Origin: Hydractinia symbiolongicarpus
Taxonomy: Eukaryota; Cnidaria; Hydrozoa; Anthoathecata; Hydractiniidae
Direction of reading: 5' to 3'
Length of the DNA stretch: 64,000 nt
NCBI RefSeq assembly: GCF_029227915.1
Contig: NC_079875.1
Location: 23,307,001-23,371,000, forward strand
The notes beneath the pieces are model-generated. The model was not told where the DNA came from and did not search any database. It worked only from the letters and a program-made list of their open reading frames with translations. The translations under genes and the position numbers were made by a program. This document shows, in pieces, positions 11,892 to 24,139 of the stretch; positions within the stretch are counted from its first letter, which is position 1; each line of letters opens with the position of its first letter.

Positions 11892-13265
11892 CAGTATTCT
11901 CTCTAATTAGCCGACACCGGTGGTCCATGAACAAAGTGTCCGCTAATTAGAGGTGTCTTCTTTTTGGAGAATGTTGCAATGTAAGCTCAAAATTTGAAGA
12001 AAATGCGATTTTGTATACGAAATGTGTAACTTAAAAAATTAGCGGGTACCGTGCTGGACTTAGACACGAAAAAAGAAGAAAACAACTAAATTGAACGTAA
12101 TGTAACTTTTTTTTAGAATAACAAACAAATATCAACATCACAACATCAGATAAATGAACGTTGAAATGTTGATATGTTTGAAACCCTTGCCGTGAAAGTT
12201 TTCATACTTTTCGATGAGTATAAGTATATCGACTTGCTCTGAGCGTTTTCTCATTTATCAAAACGTTTCCAATATTATATGTTTTAGAAATATCTCAACA
12301 ACTTTTTTTTTTTTTTGTTATCTAATATTTTGATTTTCTCATCTTATGTCAGCCAGCGTTTGTTAAGTTTCCCAGCTTCACGTTTTTTTTGAGTTAGCAG
12401 GAGCCGTGATGATTACAAAAATATTGTTCATTCCAAAAAAATCTTTTCTTTTTCAAAGCATTAAAACATTCGAATCAACCCGTTCGATTGGATCACTATA
12501 TTCGATCAACGCATTCAATCATTTTTCATTTGATATTCGAGAATTAGCATTCGAAGGATTTTTTTGAAAGACAATTGATCATTCATTCCTTCATTTTAAA
12601 ATCTTAGTTCATTGCCCATAAAAAAAAATTATTCGGTAAGACAAATATGATTACTGGGGAAATGTACGAGGTCGACATACTTATACTCATCGAAAAAGAT
12701 TGGAATGAGTACCAGTACAAATCTTTTGCTAGAGGATATCATGTCTATATTAACATCTGGAGCCCCTTGGTGGGAGAATTATTACAATGCAGGTACGAGC
12801 CATCTAACGAGGTGAACGGAAATGCAATAGCAATAATAAGAATTGATTCTTTACAAAACGAAAGCATTGTTGGACACATGCCACAAACTATTCCTAAAAT
12901 ATGTTTCATGTTGTTGAAAGTCCCGAACACTTCAATTACAGCTGAGGTTTGTGGAAAGAGAGTTAATCGTGGAGGTGGATATGGTCTGGAAATGCCAGTT
13001 ATATAAAAGTTTTATAAAGAACAAAAGTTGATTGACTGGTTTACGAAGAAAATCGAGGCTGTAAATGCCGACATTTTTTGTAAAGTTTCAAAGTGTTTAA
13101 AATAAATAAAGTTATTCAATTTTTCATTATTTTTGTATGCTCCCCCCTGATTTTTTGAACTGTCCGCTAATTGGAGAGAAAAAAAAGCCTATAAGCGTGA
13201 AAAAAAGTTTGTCCGCTAATCAGAGTGTCTGCTAATTGAGTGTCCGTTAATTGGAGAGAATACTG
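11892..13265. mobile_element. pogo/Tigger-like DNA transposon (non-autonomous), TA target site
   Basis: The ends are inverted repeats beginning CAGTATTCTCTC, with TA on both outer sides (11890-11891 and 13266-13267). Sub-terminal copies of 'GTCCGCTAATT' repeat near both ends (11938, 13210-13255), a style typical of pogo/Tigger elements. The related locus at about 21975 reads straight through this point, so it is an empty site. No DDE transposase is visible; the only sizeable ORF encodes a HIRAN-like protein. Confidence 0.8.
12647..13006 (+). CDS. HIRAN-like small protein inside the pogo-like element
   Basis: This intact ORF of 119 codons starts at an ATG and stops before an AATAAA at about 13101. 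The core pattern (residues ~30-105) has a beta-rich start, CRYEPSNEVNGNAIAIIRID, then VGHMP, then a hydrophobic helix, then VCGKRVNRGGGYGLEMP. It resembles the HIRAN fold (an R-E-P-x-N-x-x-D-x-N-A-I-like line followed by V-G-H-x-P), known in HLTF/Rad5 as a 3' DNA-end binding module. Here it stands alone. Whether it is cargo or helps transposition is unknown. A homologue search is needed for the assignment. Confidence 0.55.
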   Translation: MITGEMYEVDILILIEKDWNEYQYKSFARGYHVYINIWSPLVGELLQCRYEPSNEVNGNAIAIIRIDSLQNESIVGHMPQTIPKICFMLLKVPNTSITAEVCGKRVNRGGGYGLEMPVI

Positions 13266-13608
13266 TAAAATATGTCTACCGCTAAACTTAAAATTCTTAG
13301 CAAAATGTCAAATATATATATGACTTGGCACCGGGAAAGGTTTTTTTGTTTTTCCTTTCAGCAAATTGGCCTGGAAATCCTTAACGAGGCTTTATCACAG
13401 ACACGTTGTACGCAAAAGTTCAAATTAGGAGACTTTATTTTAATTTTTAAAGATAAAACCAAAGGCCACAAGTCGGTTTTATGCTGTATTGTGACATTTT
13501 TGTAGAATTCTATTGTTACTTCTGTTAGCGTGTGTGTTTTGTGTTTTTCTTGACAAAAGCTGTATCCTGGGAATGTCAAAATATTGACGAAGTGTCAGTG
13601 TTTGTTAA

Positions 13609-16600
13609 AGAAGTGGTCCCACGAAAAATCAAAAAAAAAAAAAATTATCTTATTTTATTGAAAATGTTTTATTTATTATTATAAAAAATATTTTTTTCAA
13701 AAAAAAGTTTTTTTTGCTCTTATTCTGCCCTTATTATTTTTTACAATCTTATTCTCTGTTGTTTATATAGTCGTCAATGATGGCGAATGGATTTTTTGAG
13801 TGTTAAGAAAATTCAACAAATAGAAAGTATTTTCAGATTTTAAAATAAGTGAAGAGAAGTTTTTTTAAGATAAGAAGAAGGATTTTTTAATTATACAACA
13901 GAATTAAGTATGGTTCACTGTGCAGCACTCGGTTATACTAGAAGTTCTAGCAAAAAAAATGATGAAAAAATCAGTTTTTTCAAACTTCCAAAAGACGCAA
14001 AGATAAAACAGATGTGGATTTCAAAGCTGAAACGAGTCAACATGCCTAAAGAACAAAACATCCACGTGTGTCATATTCATTTTGATAGTGACTGCTTCAA
14101 AAGAGATCTCAAGGTAACGAAAATTATACTTGTAAATGACAACCATGTAATGTTTATAGTCATTTTTTTAATGTTATATACTACACACATTTATTATCAT
14201 CATTTTATTTACCATATCGTTTTCTCTATAGAATGAAATGCTTGGTTTGCCTACGAGACGGATTTTAACGAAAGGGGCTGTACCGACAAATTTTGTCTAC
14301 TCCAAAGCACAAGAAAAACGGAAATCGTCGCAAAGGTTGGAGCAAAAAGACGCTGCATTGACAAAGCGCAAGCTCATCGATGAAGCTATCCATAACAACG
14401 CCGAAATGGAACATATCGACATAGAGAATTTTCTGCTTGAGAATTCGAAATACTGCCAAACTGAATTCGTCGTAGCAGCTCCGTCAGTACGATCCGTGGA
14501 GACAAGACAAAAGAGCTCAATGTGACGACGTTGAAATGACTTTGGATAGCGACGTTTCGTTTTGTGTGGAAAATGCCGTTTCAGAAGAAGAAGAATTCGA
14601 AGAAGCGAAAACAAACGAACGCGGACCTACAAGTAGCATACCAAACGGAACTGCATGCATCGTTTATTGGTCATGCCTTTCAATACTTTTACAACGTTGC
14701 CTTTTTTGTACTACCCCCGCCACAATCACCAAAGTTATCACTACAGGGTCTGCCCATTGCATTTACTTGTCATGCACGGAAAACCACACGTCAATCTGGA
14801 GATCCCAACCCATGGAGAAAAGGTTTTATCTTGGTAACATAAGACTTGCTGCATCAGTTACTTTCAGCTCCCATACTTATAGAAAACTTCTAGTCATTCC
14901 CTGGGTATCAAAATCTCGCTACTAGGACCAAACATATATGGCTCAAACATATGTTCAGTGTAACTAACAAAGCATGGAAGAAAGACCAGGACAAAATAAT
15001 TTCCATGTCTCAGCAGCAAAGTTTAGTGTTAAGTGGTGACGGTCGCTGTGACAGTCCTGGTCATAACGCTAAATATCTCACGTATTCATTGTTTGATCAA
15101 AGGTTAAATAAAGTAACATCAGTGTCACTGACACAAGTTACAGAGGCAGATGGAATTTCAAATCGAATGGAAAAGACGGGCTTCATCAAAGTTTTGGGCG
15201 AGGTAAAATACGCTGGATTAAAAATCAAACAGATGACCACAGATCGACATCTTCAAATCAAGAAATATCTGAGGAAGAAGGAGGAAGATATTGATCACCA
15301 GTTTGATGTTTGGCATTTCAACAAATCAATTAAGACAAGGCTGTTAGATGTTTCAAAGAAAAAAGCATGTGAAGATTTAAGGCCGTGGATTAAATCAATT
15401 TGCAACCATCTTTGGTGGTCTTCCGCAACCTGCGAACAAAACGAGATGCTTTTAAAAGAGAAATGGATAAGCGTTCTTTTTCATATCCAAAACACACAGT
15501 TGGACGGGACATGAAATATATCACAAATGTTGCCACCCAGAATTATCACCAGAAGAAGAACGTACCAAAGCATGGATTTCACCCAAATCAGAGGCTTTTG
15601 TTGCTCCCCAAACCGTCGTTTTGGACAAAACTATTTTGAGAGATATTAAGCATCTTACAAAATTCTCTCACACCTGCATTTTAGAAGTGTACCATTCAGT
15701 TCTAATAAGTGGGCACCAAAGAGCACACACTTTTCGTACCAAGGAATGGTTGCACGATGCAGGCTAGCAGCTATTGATTTTAATCAAGGATCGTCTCTCG
15801 AGCAAGCAAAAAACAAAAGTGGAAAAGGCTCTTACAATTTTTGCTACTTGAAGATCATGAAAACTTGGTCTGCAAAGCCATACAAAGAGGCAAAATTCCT
15901 GCGAGTGTTTTCTAAACTCGTTGATCAAACAGAGAGATCAATTATTGAAAGAGAAAAATTACGCTGACAGGGCTTCCTCCTGATTTACCCAAAAATATCG
16001 CTCCAATTAAAAAACCCACAAAAAGGATATTCTAGAGAATCAAAGATCGCGATTTCATAATTAGAAAAAAAATTTTCTATGATTATAATCACATACTATA
16101 TATTATATATTTTTTGTTTATTTTTCCGAGAAAGGGACATAGACACCATCCTCTTCAGGGAAAACTTGTCTTATTTTCCAAACGATACACGACGTTATAA
16201 CTCGGCGATTGCCTTTTTCAAGTCGTTTCCATCTTGTCTCGTGTAGGCATATTAAAACATTCTGTAAGATAACTTTTACAAGACAAAGTTGCTTGAAATC
16301 CTCATTCTCAGTTATGCATTTTATTCCTAAAACAACAACGGATATTTGTACGAAAGATATCATTATTATTTCGTATTTTAAAAATAATTTTTATGTAACT
16401 TAAAAAAAATTATGTTTTAGTACATATACCTTGGAATTGTTCGTCTGCTAATGCAAACACAATCTCTCTCTCTCTCTCTCGAAACTAACATCGCCAATTA
16501 TGACGTCACAACAAAAGGTTCTTAATAAAAAGACAATCTTTGTGCATCGGTTAGAAGATCAATAAACAATTTTTCAAAAAAAAATTAAAAAATCTATACT

Positions 16601-16665
16601 AATTGAATAGTGGAGAATCCGAAGAACGAATAAAAAATTTTTGAAAATTTCGTGGAACCACTCCT
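13609..16665. mobile_element. Kolobok-type DNA transposon with TTAA target duplication
   Basis: TTAA at 13605-13608 and 16666-16669 flanks inverted ends that read AGAAGTGGTCCCACGAAAA on the left and AGGAGTGGTTCCACGAAA from the right. Inside is a THAP-domain protein with a transposase-like body. TTAA duplication plus a THAP-type transposase is the Kolobok signature. The tandem copy at about 22310-22370 lacks the element, so it inserted after the duplication. Confidence 0.85.
13910..15967 (+). pseudogene. THAP-domain Kolobok transposase, decayed
   Basis: The first exon (13910-14113) encodes a THAP zinc finger: MVHCAALGY start, FFKLPKD, a W, then CHIHFDSDCF. After an intron (GT at 14114, AG before 14232) comes LPTRRILTKGAVPTNF, the AVPT end of the THAP fold. 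The reading frame then breaks at 14523 and again at least twice before 14951, where a long stretch resumes (GDGRCDSPGHNAKY, probably holding a catalytic Asp; DHQFDVWHFNKS; NHLWWSSATC). A further frame change near 15500 leads into the last stretch ending at 15967. With several disruptions it cannot encode an active protein. Confidence 0.8.
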
Positions 16666-18283
16666 TTAAGTTCATAAAGAAAAAGGTCTAACAGAGCTGA
16701 AAATTAAATCTGAATCAATTAGATTTTAGTAGCCACCACCTAAAATTTCGTAAGAAAGTGAACAATTTTAATTGCTATATTAAAAGAAAATCAAAATACA
16801 GTGAAAATCAAATTCTAACATTGCGCGCGCGTAATCATTGTTGGGTATTTGCTTTTAAGTTTTATTATGGATTAGCCAATACAGTAGATTTTTCTCATAG
16901 GCTGTTCTACATTTTAAATGAGATGCTTACGTATATACAGAATAAAAGTCGAGGGAGTATATTTTAGTAAAAGGATCAACCATGGTTGTGTTCGACACGC
17001 CAAAATAAATTTTTAAAATTCACACCTTTATTACTTAGTTTATTAATTTACTTGAAGTTATTATTTAATTTATTTAGTTATTATTTAAGTCTTCAGTTAT
17101 TTTTAACAGAAAAAACATAGTGTGACCGTGATTATGTCTTTTATGAAATGATGTCTGATTTCTGAAAGAAAAAAATAATAGTGCCAAAACCCTCTTGACA
17201 CCCTAGTGTCGATTGCCTTGATATATATAAACTACAGACTTTAGACAGTCTTAACTTCCTCTTTTTTCAACACATTAAGTAAATTATTTTTAATATACCA
17301 TACTATTTAATATAAACAGTTACTAGCATTTAATAACAAATTGAACATGCTAGTGCGCAACTAAACATTTAGAAGCTAAAAAAAATTTTTGAACAACAGT
17401 GTCACAAAACACTTCACCTATCTACTTTTATTATATATCAACATTCAACATGCTAAATTGATCAAATGGCGTTTCAAATGTGGTCGATAATCACATATAA
17501 AGAATAAGACACACCTGAGCAATTCTAATCAGCGTGATGGCTCGATGGAATTTTGCTGAGCACTGTAGCCAGGGACGTGGTCAATGCGAAGAGGTGGGTA
17601 TGTTTATTTTACATATAATCTATTTTTTATTTAATACTTGATATTTGATGATTTGTAGTCCTAAAATTAGGATTGCATTTTAAATAATCTAAAAGATTTT
17701 AAATTTCAAAATTTTTCGCTTAGTAGGCCCCAACTTTAATGGAACCTCCAAGAAAAGGTCAAATTTACAAATTGCCCCTCCAGCTGAAATACTTTTTTAT
17801 ATAATCTCTATAATTTATCTATAATTTAAGAAAACGATTGTACAAGGGGTGGGGTAGAAAGGGGAAGCATTTATATTTAATTTTTGGAAAAGGTGCAACA
17901 AAAAATTTTTGGAGATTTTTAAAGAAAGCATTATTGTTTTAAGCCTAAAAAACACTAAGAAGTGACACTTTCCCTTTGCTTTTAAAGTGGGATAACTATA
18001 CTTCGAAGTTAAGTTAAGTTATGCAAAAAAGCACGAAGATGGAGTGTTCTCGCTACGTGATCGTTAATAACCTTTAAAAGCAAGTGTTTTTCTTTTACTT
18101 GCTTAATCTTCAAAGTTAGTAAAAGAAAAGAAGATGAAAGGGGTAAGTCCCTTAGTACTGATCCTTTTTTTGGACACGCTACTTCAAAAAGGTGAGTGCT
18201 AATTGTCATTGCTTATTATTGCATGTGGTTGTAGCGTAGTTGTTAAGGTTGGTTTCCACTTTCTGACCTCAGAGTTAATGATA

Positions 18284-18900
18284 TTAAGTATTCACTCTCA
18301 TTATCGATTCCGCTTTTTGTATTGCATAGTTCGAGCTGCTTGGAGAAGAAATGCCAACAAATTTGTGCACGGTCATTTGACACTCAGTCAGCTCTTTCGT
18401 AGTATCACCATCTGGTAACCAGATGTATCTTAGATAATCCCAGTGTTCTGGTGGATCTTTGACTTGGTAATACATGCTTTCAATATCAGCTAGGAGAGCA
18501 ACACGTTCCATTCGTGCCAACAAGCAGATTTGTCAAAACAGGACTCTGTATTAGTTCAATCAGGATCCTGTTTTAGTTGAAGATTTAGTGATATATCTTT
18601 GTACGAAGCGGTACAATCAAACACGATCCTTAACTGGTTTTGTCTAGGATGATAGACATATATTATTTTATCAGTGTTACTTTCTAATTGGCGGGTTTCC
18701 TTGACTTTGTCATGAAATATTCCTTCAGGGCTGGTTCTTGCTATCGCCTGTGCCTCAAGAAGTGCTACAATGAATGTCATGCGGTTGCATCAATTTGGGG
18801 GTTGTCAATCAAATTCTTTCGTTAACAAATCGCATGGTTTATCGTACACCGATTTATGCAAATGCGAGAAATGTGACTTTCAGCAAATTGAGAAAATCAA
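18284..18900 (-). mobile_element. BEL/Pao-type LTR retrotransposon fragment (reverse transcriptase)
   Basis: Two open stretches on the minus strand (18780-18556 and 18523-18284) carry Pao-like RT motifs in the expected order: VYHP...LRIVFDC, then ALLADIESMYYQV, then a TECQMTVHKF-like segment. They are separated by a frame break and no LTRs, gag or integrase are visible. It lies inside the intron of the broken 5' fragment, antisense to it. A shorter match persists in the second duplication copy at 29550-29850. Confidence 0.7.
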
Positions 18901-19160
18901 ATTATGAGCGACATTGATGACACTAGCAAAATTGACGAAAGAAATAAGCATGGTATGGAAAACATCACTGCCTCTGTAGATATTGTGTTAGTTTAAGATT
19001 GTCAGACAGTTGAATTTAAGTTAAAGTGAGAGAAACGTGTGATGTCATCGAACTGTCTTCAGAGTGTTTATTTTAAACCCAAGGTCTTTTTTGTCAATGA
19101 AATTCTTTTAGCTCTAACCGTAATTCGATTTTTATATTTGCATCATTTTTAATAATCATC

Positions 19161-19254
19161 CAACCTCGAACCCAGGGCCTGTAGCGTTTTTTGAAATGAA
19201 GATTAAACGCCTACGAAAATATAAAAAAGCCAAAGGTCCTGGGATCGAAGTTGG
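19161..19254. repeat. Short MITE with CAACCTCG..CCCAGGGCC ends
   Basis: The left end reads CAACCTCGAACCCAGGGCC, and the right end is its inverted partner GGTCCTGGGATCGAAGTTGG, enclosing about 55 nt. The same end motif recurs at 25892, 27032, 29475, 38003, 39140, 25093 and 35735. Confidence 0.6.
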
Positions 19255-20215
19255 ACGTCATATCTATATATATTTGTAAACGCCATTTAATGTTTTTGTG
19301 TTCCATATAGGATTAACTGAAAGGTTGGAAAGGTCCTTATGTCCGCAAGTTTTCCAATATTTTTTTTGTCGTTTGCGCTCAGGCTAGTAACGCTTCCTTC
19401 AACTGGCGCAAATAAATTTAATCTTCTTCCAGGAGTTACATCTGGTATGTCCGTCGATAAAAATAGCCTAACAGGTCCCGAGAACGAGGTTGACGCAGAG
19501 GGGTTTCCGATTCGAATATTTAATCAGCCCAGTCACGAACAAGAATCGAAAGTGAAAGGAGATACAAAATTTCAGAATATTTGTAAAATTTTTAAAACAG
19601 TATTTTGTTTGATGTTTTCAAGTGTAAAAGTAATCTAAGATGTAACGCAAGAATTGATGACTTAAAGCTTTTCCTGATTTTGGTTCAGTCCCCTCACTTT
19701 TTTGCTAAGTAATAATTTTTTATTTTCTGCCAATAAGTGTCTCTATCACTGCATGAAGATTGATATTATCCATTATCCAGCTAGAAAACGTTTCCGACGA
19801 TCTAGAGCTTTTTTAATTTAATTTTTATTCTGGCCCATTTCATTTTTCTGAACACGGGGAATAACCTTTTCAAGTTCTTTCAAGCATGGAAAGATACTAT
19901 GCCCCAGTTGAAAGAGGAGAAAAACAAAGCTTGTCTGAAGTCCGAGGTATAGCCGTTTTTAGCTGTGTAGGCAAGTGGTTTAGCTCGTTGATTTTCACTA
20001 AGATATCAAAATCTACCCACTATGCCTAACTCCCCCCCCCCCCCCACTTTGGAAATTGAACAACCATACTTAAAAAAATCTTTCAAGCTTTCACAGTGAT
20101 CACTCTTTCTGTAATTGCTACTAATGGAAGCTAGATATTTCAATAAATTAAGCAAAGGAGACCTGTAGCTACACGAAACGAATTGGCGTATAGGAATTTC
20201 CTGTTTATTTATATA
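19255..20215. other. Intronic/intergenic stretch, no supported gene
   Basis: A 99-codon open stretch at 19339-19638 begins with a hydrophobic run but has no recognisable domain, and only its last part (from about 19575) is matched in the second copy (29855-29940). A run of 12 C lies at about 20033-20044. Nothing else is supported. Confidence 0.4.
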
Positions 20216-21289
20216 TTTTATCTCAACACCTGGGATATATCATGCTGGAGAATATGCAAGTATAGTTGTCAACATTGATGAAAAATTCCCAGACTCAAAT
20301 GTTACTGCTGTGTTGAAAGATTCACATGGGAATGTTCTGTCGCATGTATCACGAAATATATGGAAAAGCCATGACGTGATGCGCCTTTATATTCCCATCT
20401 TAGTAAAATGGAAAGTAACATTGCTTAAAAAATCAGAGAATGGAGTGAAGTTTAATCACAAAGAAACTATTTTTGTTAAGACATTGAAAGATACAATGTT
20501 TATTCAAACTGATAAACCCACATATAAATCTGGAGGCAAAAGTAAATAATAAGGTCTAGTGAAGTTTTTTTAATGTTGCTATAGCTTCCAAACACTTGTC
20601 ATTTTATAGACAATCAAGAAAATTCAATTATACCAATTCCATATTTTTTCATTAAATTCATTAAATCGTTTTCAGAACTTTTGTTTTTGATGATTATCTT
20701 TGCTTGCTCACTGGTCTTTTAACTGGTTTAAGATTCCTGTCTGTGAATGGATTCTTTTATTTTAAAAATATCTTCTGCAATGCAGAAGTAAATACGAGAA
20801 GCCCGAATTTATGTAATTAATCTGCTCTAATGTTTTTTAAAAAAACTTGCACATCTATAGCTACAATCTTGGTCAAAATAGGTTGAGACAGCTAATTTCG
20901 AAGTTTGCCACCACAAGTAATTGCGTATAAGGTATTTCGATATTAGATCCATGCATTTTGAACTTGGTGATGTGCAGAGTGGACTTTAGGTTAATTAGTT
21001 CAAACACAGCCCTGCACAACTTTTGATAGGCTTTTCAAAACGGCATCAAACTTAGCACAATTGCAGTATATTTCTTTAAAAGGAGGAACAATATTTTTGC
21101 TTATGTCAGCACTTTTCCTCCGAAGTCATCGGAAGCTTGAAATTTACCCAAAATACCTATTTCAGTTCATAATGAAGTTTAACATTCTGTCTAAAGTTTC
21201 TGGTAGTTTAATAACAGTTATTTAACATATTTTCCGGTTTTTGTATAATTTGCATTAAAAATGGCCAAAAATTGCCCGAAAACCTGGGT

Positions 21290-21690
21290 TTCTTTATTTT
21301 TGAGTACAATAGAAACAAAAATTTTCGGACGTAAAACTTTCAGATTTATTTTTGTCCGAAAATTTTTCTGTCCTAAATTTGTGTCTGCCGAAAGTTTATT
21401 TGTCCGAAAATTTTGGATTACTAATTTTTTTATAAAACGCACCAGTGGATAGAAATTATTATAAGGTGGATCCTGAAAACCCTTTTTTAGAGCTTGATTG
21501 AATATATGTCTCTTTGTTTCATTTTACGTTCATTACTTTTGATATTTGGTTAAAATTCGTTCAAAAGACTAGCCAATACATTTTTTGACTTTATAAATTT
21601 TGTCCGAAAATTTTTCAGCTGAAATAAAAAATTGTGTCCGAAAGTTTTTCCGCCGAAACATTTTCAGGCGAAAATTTTTAAAACCTAAAA
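21290..21690. repeat. Insertion rich in GTCCGAAAATTTT / AAAATTTTCGGAC motifs
   Basis: Several direct and inverted copies of GTCCGAAAATTTTTC occur here. The upstream duplication copy reads directly across at about 11565, so this is an inserted MITE-like block. Exact ends are not resolved. Confidence 0.5.
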
Positions 21691-22999
21691 AAGTGGGAAA
21701 TTGGGTTAATCACACGTCAAAAAATTGCTGATTGATTTTCCTTGATGAAATAAAGTTTGTTGTGAATTTCAAGCACTAAGAATAATCCTAACGAAAGTAA
21801 ATTTAAGGGGTAGCTTCAGATAATGGCCAATATCAAAGATTCTGAAAGGTACTGGACCTAGAAATTTAGCATGCAAGTGTCTAGTAGATAAATATAAACA
21901 CTCAGTAAGCATCGTACCCTTGCAAAATAGAAAGAGAGTAACCCCACTCGAATTATTTTAGCCTGGTAAACACGGAATGAAATATTTCTACTGCTAAAAT
22001 TAAAATTTCTAGCAAAATCTCAAATGTATATGACTTGCCACCGGGAAAGGTCTTTTGTCTTTCCTTCAGGCAAATTGTTCTGGAAATTCTTAACGGAGCT
22101 TTATCACAGACACGTTGTACGCAGAAGTTCAAATTAGGAGACTTTTCTATATTTTTAAAGATAATACCAAAGCCACCAGTCGGTTTCATTGTGACAGTTT
22201 TATAGAATTCTATTTTTACTTTTATTAGTGTATCGTATTGTGTGTATTGTCTGTGTTTTGTGTTTTTCTTAACAAAAGATGTATCCTGTGAATGTCAAAA
22301 GATTGATGGAGTGTCAGTGATCGTTTATTTACTTATGTTTGTTATGTTCATATTCAACTTTAAAGAAGAAAAACGCTTTAGTAGAATTTAGTAGCCACCA
22401 CCCAAAATCTCGTAAGAAAGTGAACAATTTTAATTGCTATTTTTAGACAAATTCAAAATACAGTGGACAGCAAATGCTAACTGTGCGCGCGCGTAATCAT
22501 CGATGAGTATTTGCTTTTAATCTTTATTCTGGATAAGCCCATACAGTAGGCTGTTCTACATTTTAAATAAGATGCTTACATATAGAGAATAAAAGTCGAG
22601 GGACTATATTTTAGTAAAAGGATCAACCATGGTTGTGTTCGACACGACAAAATAAATTTTTAAAATTCCCACCTGGTTTTATGTAACTTTAAATCAGCCT
22701 GAAATGTTTCATTTTTAGCATTCAAAGTCCTTGTTACTTTATTTATTAATTTATTTTAAGTTATTATTTCATTTCGTTAATTTATTTAGTTATTATTTTA
22801 AGTCTTCAGTTATTTTTTAACAGAAAAAACATAGTGTGACCGTGATTATGTCTTTTATGAAATGATGTCTGATTTCTGAAAGAAAAAAATAATAGCGCCC
22901 AAACCCTCTTGACACCCTAGTGTCGCGGCCTTGATATATATAAACTACAGACTTTAGACAGTTTTACCTTTCTCTTTTTTAACACGTAAATTGAATTTT

Positions 23000-23610
23000 T
23001 TTTTACTTATTCCGTAGTAGTATTTATATCATAGATATACTATATCCATGTTTATATCAACTCTGACCCAAATTACCTCGCAAAAAAAACCCTCAATAAA
23101 CAATTTTAACTGAACATTGTAAACAATGCAAGAAAGGTCATTTGACGCAAGACCGGAAGTGGACAAAAAACCGGAAATAATATTTATAAAAAGCACGGAG
23201 CTTCACATTACACAGAATGTTAGGGTGAGGTGACGCTTAGGCGAAATACCGGTGTTGTCATAAAGGGACAAAATTGCTTTGGTATTAAACTTTACCATGC
23301 GTAATGAGTTCTTATTAACAAAGTTTTTTGATAGTTAGAGGAGGTGATTGCCTGCTTTGAGATTTTTTCCAGATATAAACATTACCTAAGAATACGAAAC
23401 AGGAGACTGATTACCTGTCACACGAACGTAAACATTCACTCGGAACTTGAAATAAAATTAGACTTTAAGTCTTCCTCAAAACAATGTAAATCTTTGATCA
23501 AACAAGGTCTTGCGTCATACAATATGGCTAAGATTTTTAACACTTGACGATTGTAATGGTTTATTTACTTGTGCCAATTCACATTTCTCTTTCTTTAAAA
23601 AAAATTGTTT
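23000..23610. repeat. Unclassified ~0.6 kb insertion private to the second duplication copy
   Basis: Sequences on either side are contiguous in the first copy near 17285-17365. It contains an unrecognised open stretch (23344-23547) and no clear inverted ends. Confidence 0.4.
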
Positions 23611-24139
23611 AACAAATTAAAAATTCCAGTGAGCAACTAAACATTTAGGAGCTGAAAATTTTTTGTATCATGCTCAATTGATCAAACTCAATTTATCAAA
23701 TCTGTTCGATAAACATATATAAAGTTAAGACACACCTGGGTAATTCTGATCTGCGTGATGGCTTGATATAATATTTGCTGAGCACTGTAGGGGCGTGGTC
23801 AACGGGGAGGGGTTTACACGTAATCTATTTTCTTCTTTTGATCCAATTTGACACTGTAGTCCTGAAATCAGGATTGCATTTTAAACGATCTAAAATATTT
23901 AAAATTTTAAAATTTCAAGATTTTTCGCTTGTGGGTCCCAACTTTAGTGGGACCTCTAAAAAAGGTCAAATTCACAAATTGTCCCTCCAGTTGACATATT
24001 ATGGCTGAGTATATTTCATTGATGTGCTAGGGTAGATAGGGGAGCATTTATATTTAATTTATAGAAAAGGTGCAATAAACCAATTTTGAAGATTTCTAAA
24101 AAATGTTTAAATGTTTTTACACTGAAATAATTTGTTGAC

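Larger units (their letters stand above)
17940..20541 (+). pseudogene. Broken 5' fragment of a gene B-like thioester protein gene
   Basis: A leader and signal-peptide exon (ATG at 18134) and an MG1-like exon (about 20218-20541) match exons 1 and 2 of gene B. A 1-nt deletion in the T run at about 18162 shifts the signal peptide frame. The AG acceptor before the MG1 exon has been lost, the sequence reading TATATATTTTATC, and the MG1 donor has changed from GTAAGT to GTAAAT. No downstream exons follow before the second duplication copy starts. It therefore looks like a dead duplicate, although the MG1 stretch itself is still open. Confidence 0.75.
10985..20615 (+). repeat. Upstream copy of a tandem duplication (5' end of gene B)
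   Basis: From about 10985 this stretch aligns in order with 20640-31180: an anonymous AT-rich block, the leader and signal-peptide exon, a BEL/Pao fragment, and the MG1 exon. The copies are clearly diverged with many indels, so the event is not very recent. This copy carries two private DNA transposons (11892-13265 and 13609-16665) absent from the other. Boundaries are by eye and good to about 50 nt. Confidence 0.8.

Noticed and set aside
13272-13579. Overlapping ORFs on both strands, partly matched at 21953-22189
   Set aside because: The match is explained by the tandem duplication; frames are not preserved throughout and no family is recognisable.
19339-19638. 99-codon ORF with a hydrophobic start, possible small secreted protein
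   Set aside because: No recognisable domain, mostly absent from the second duplication copy, and lying in an intron of a broken gene fragment beside transposon debris.
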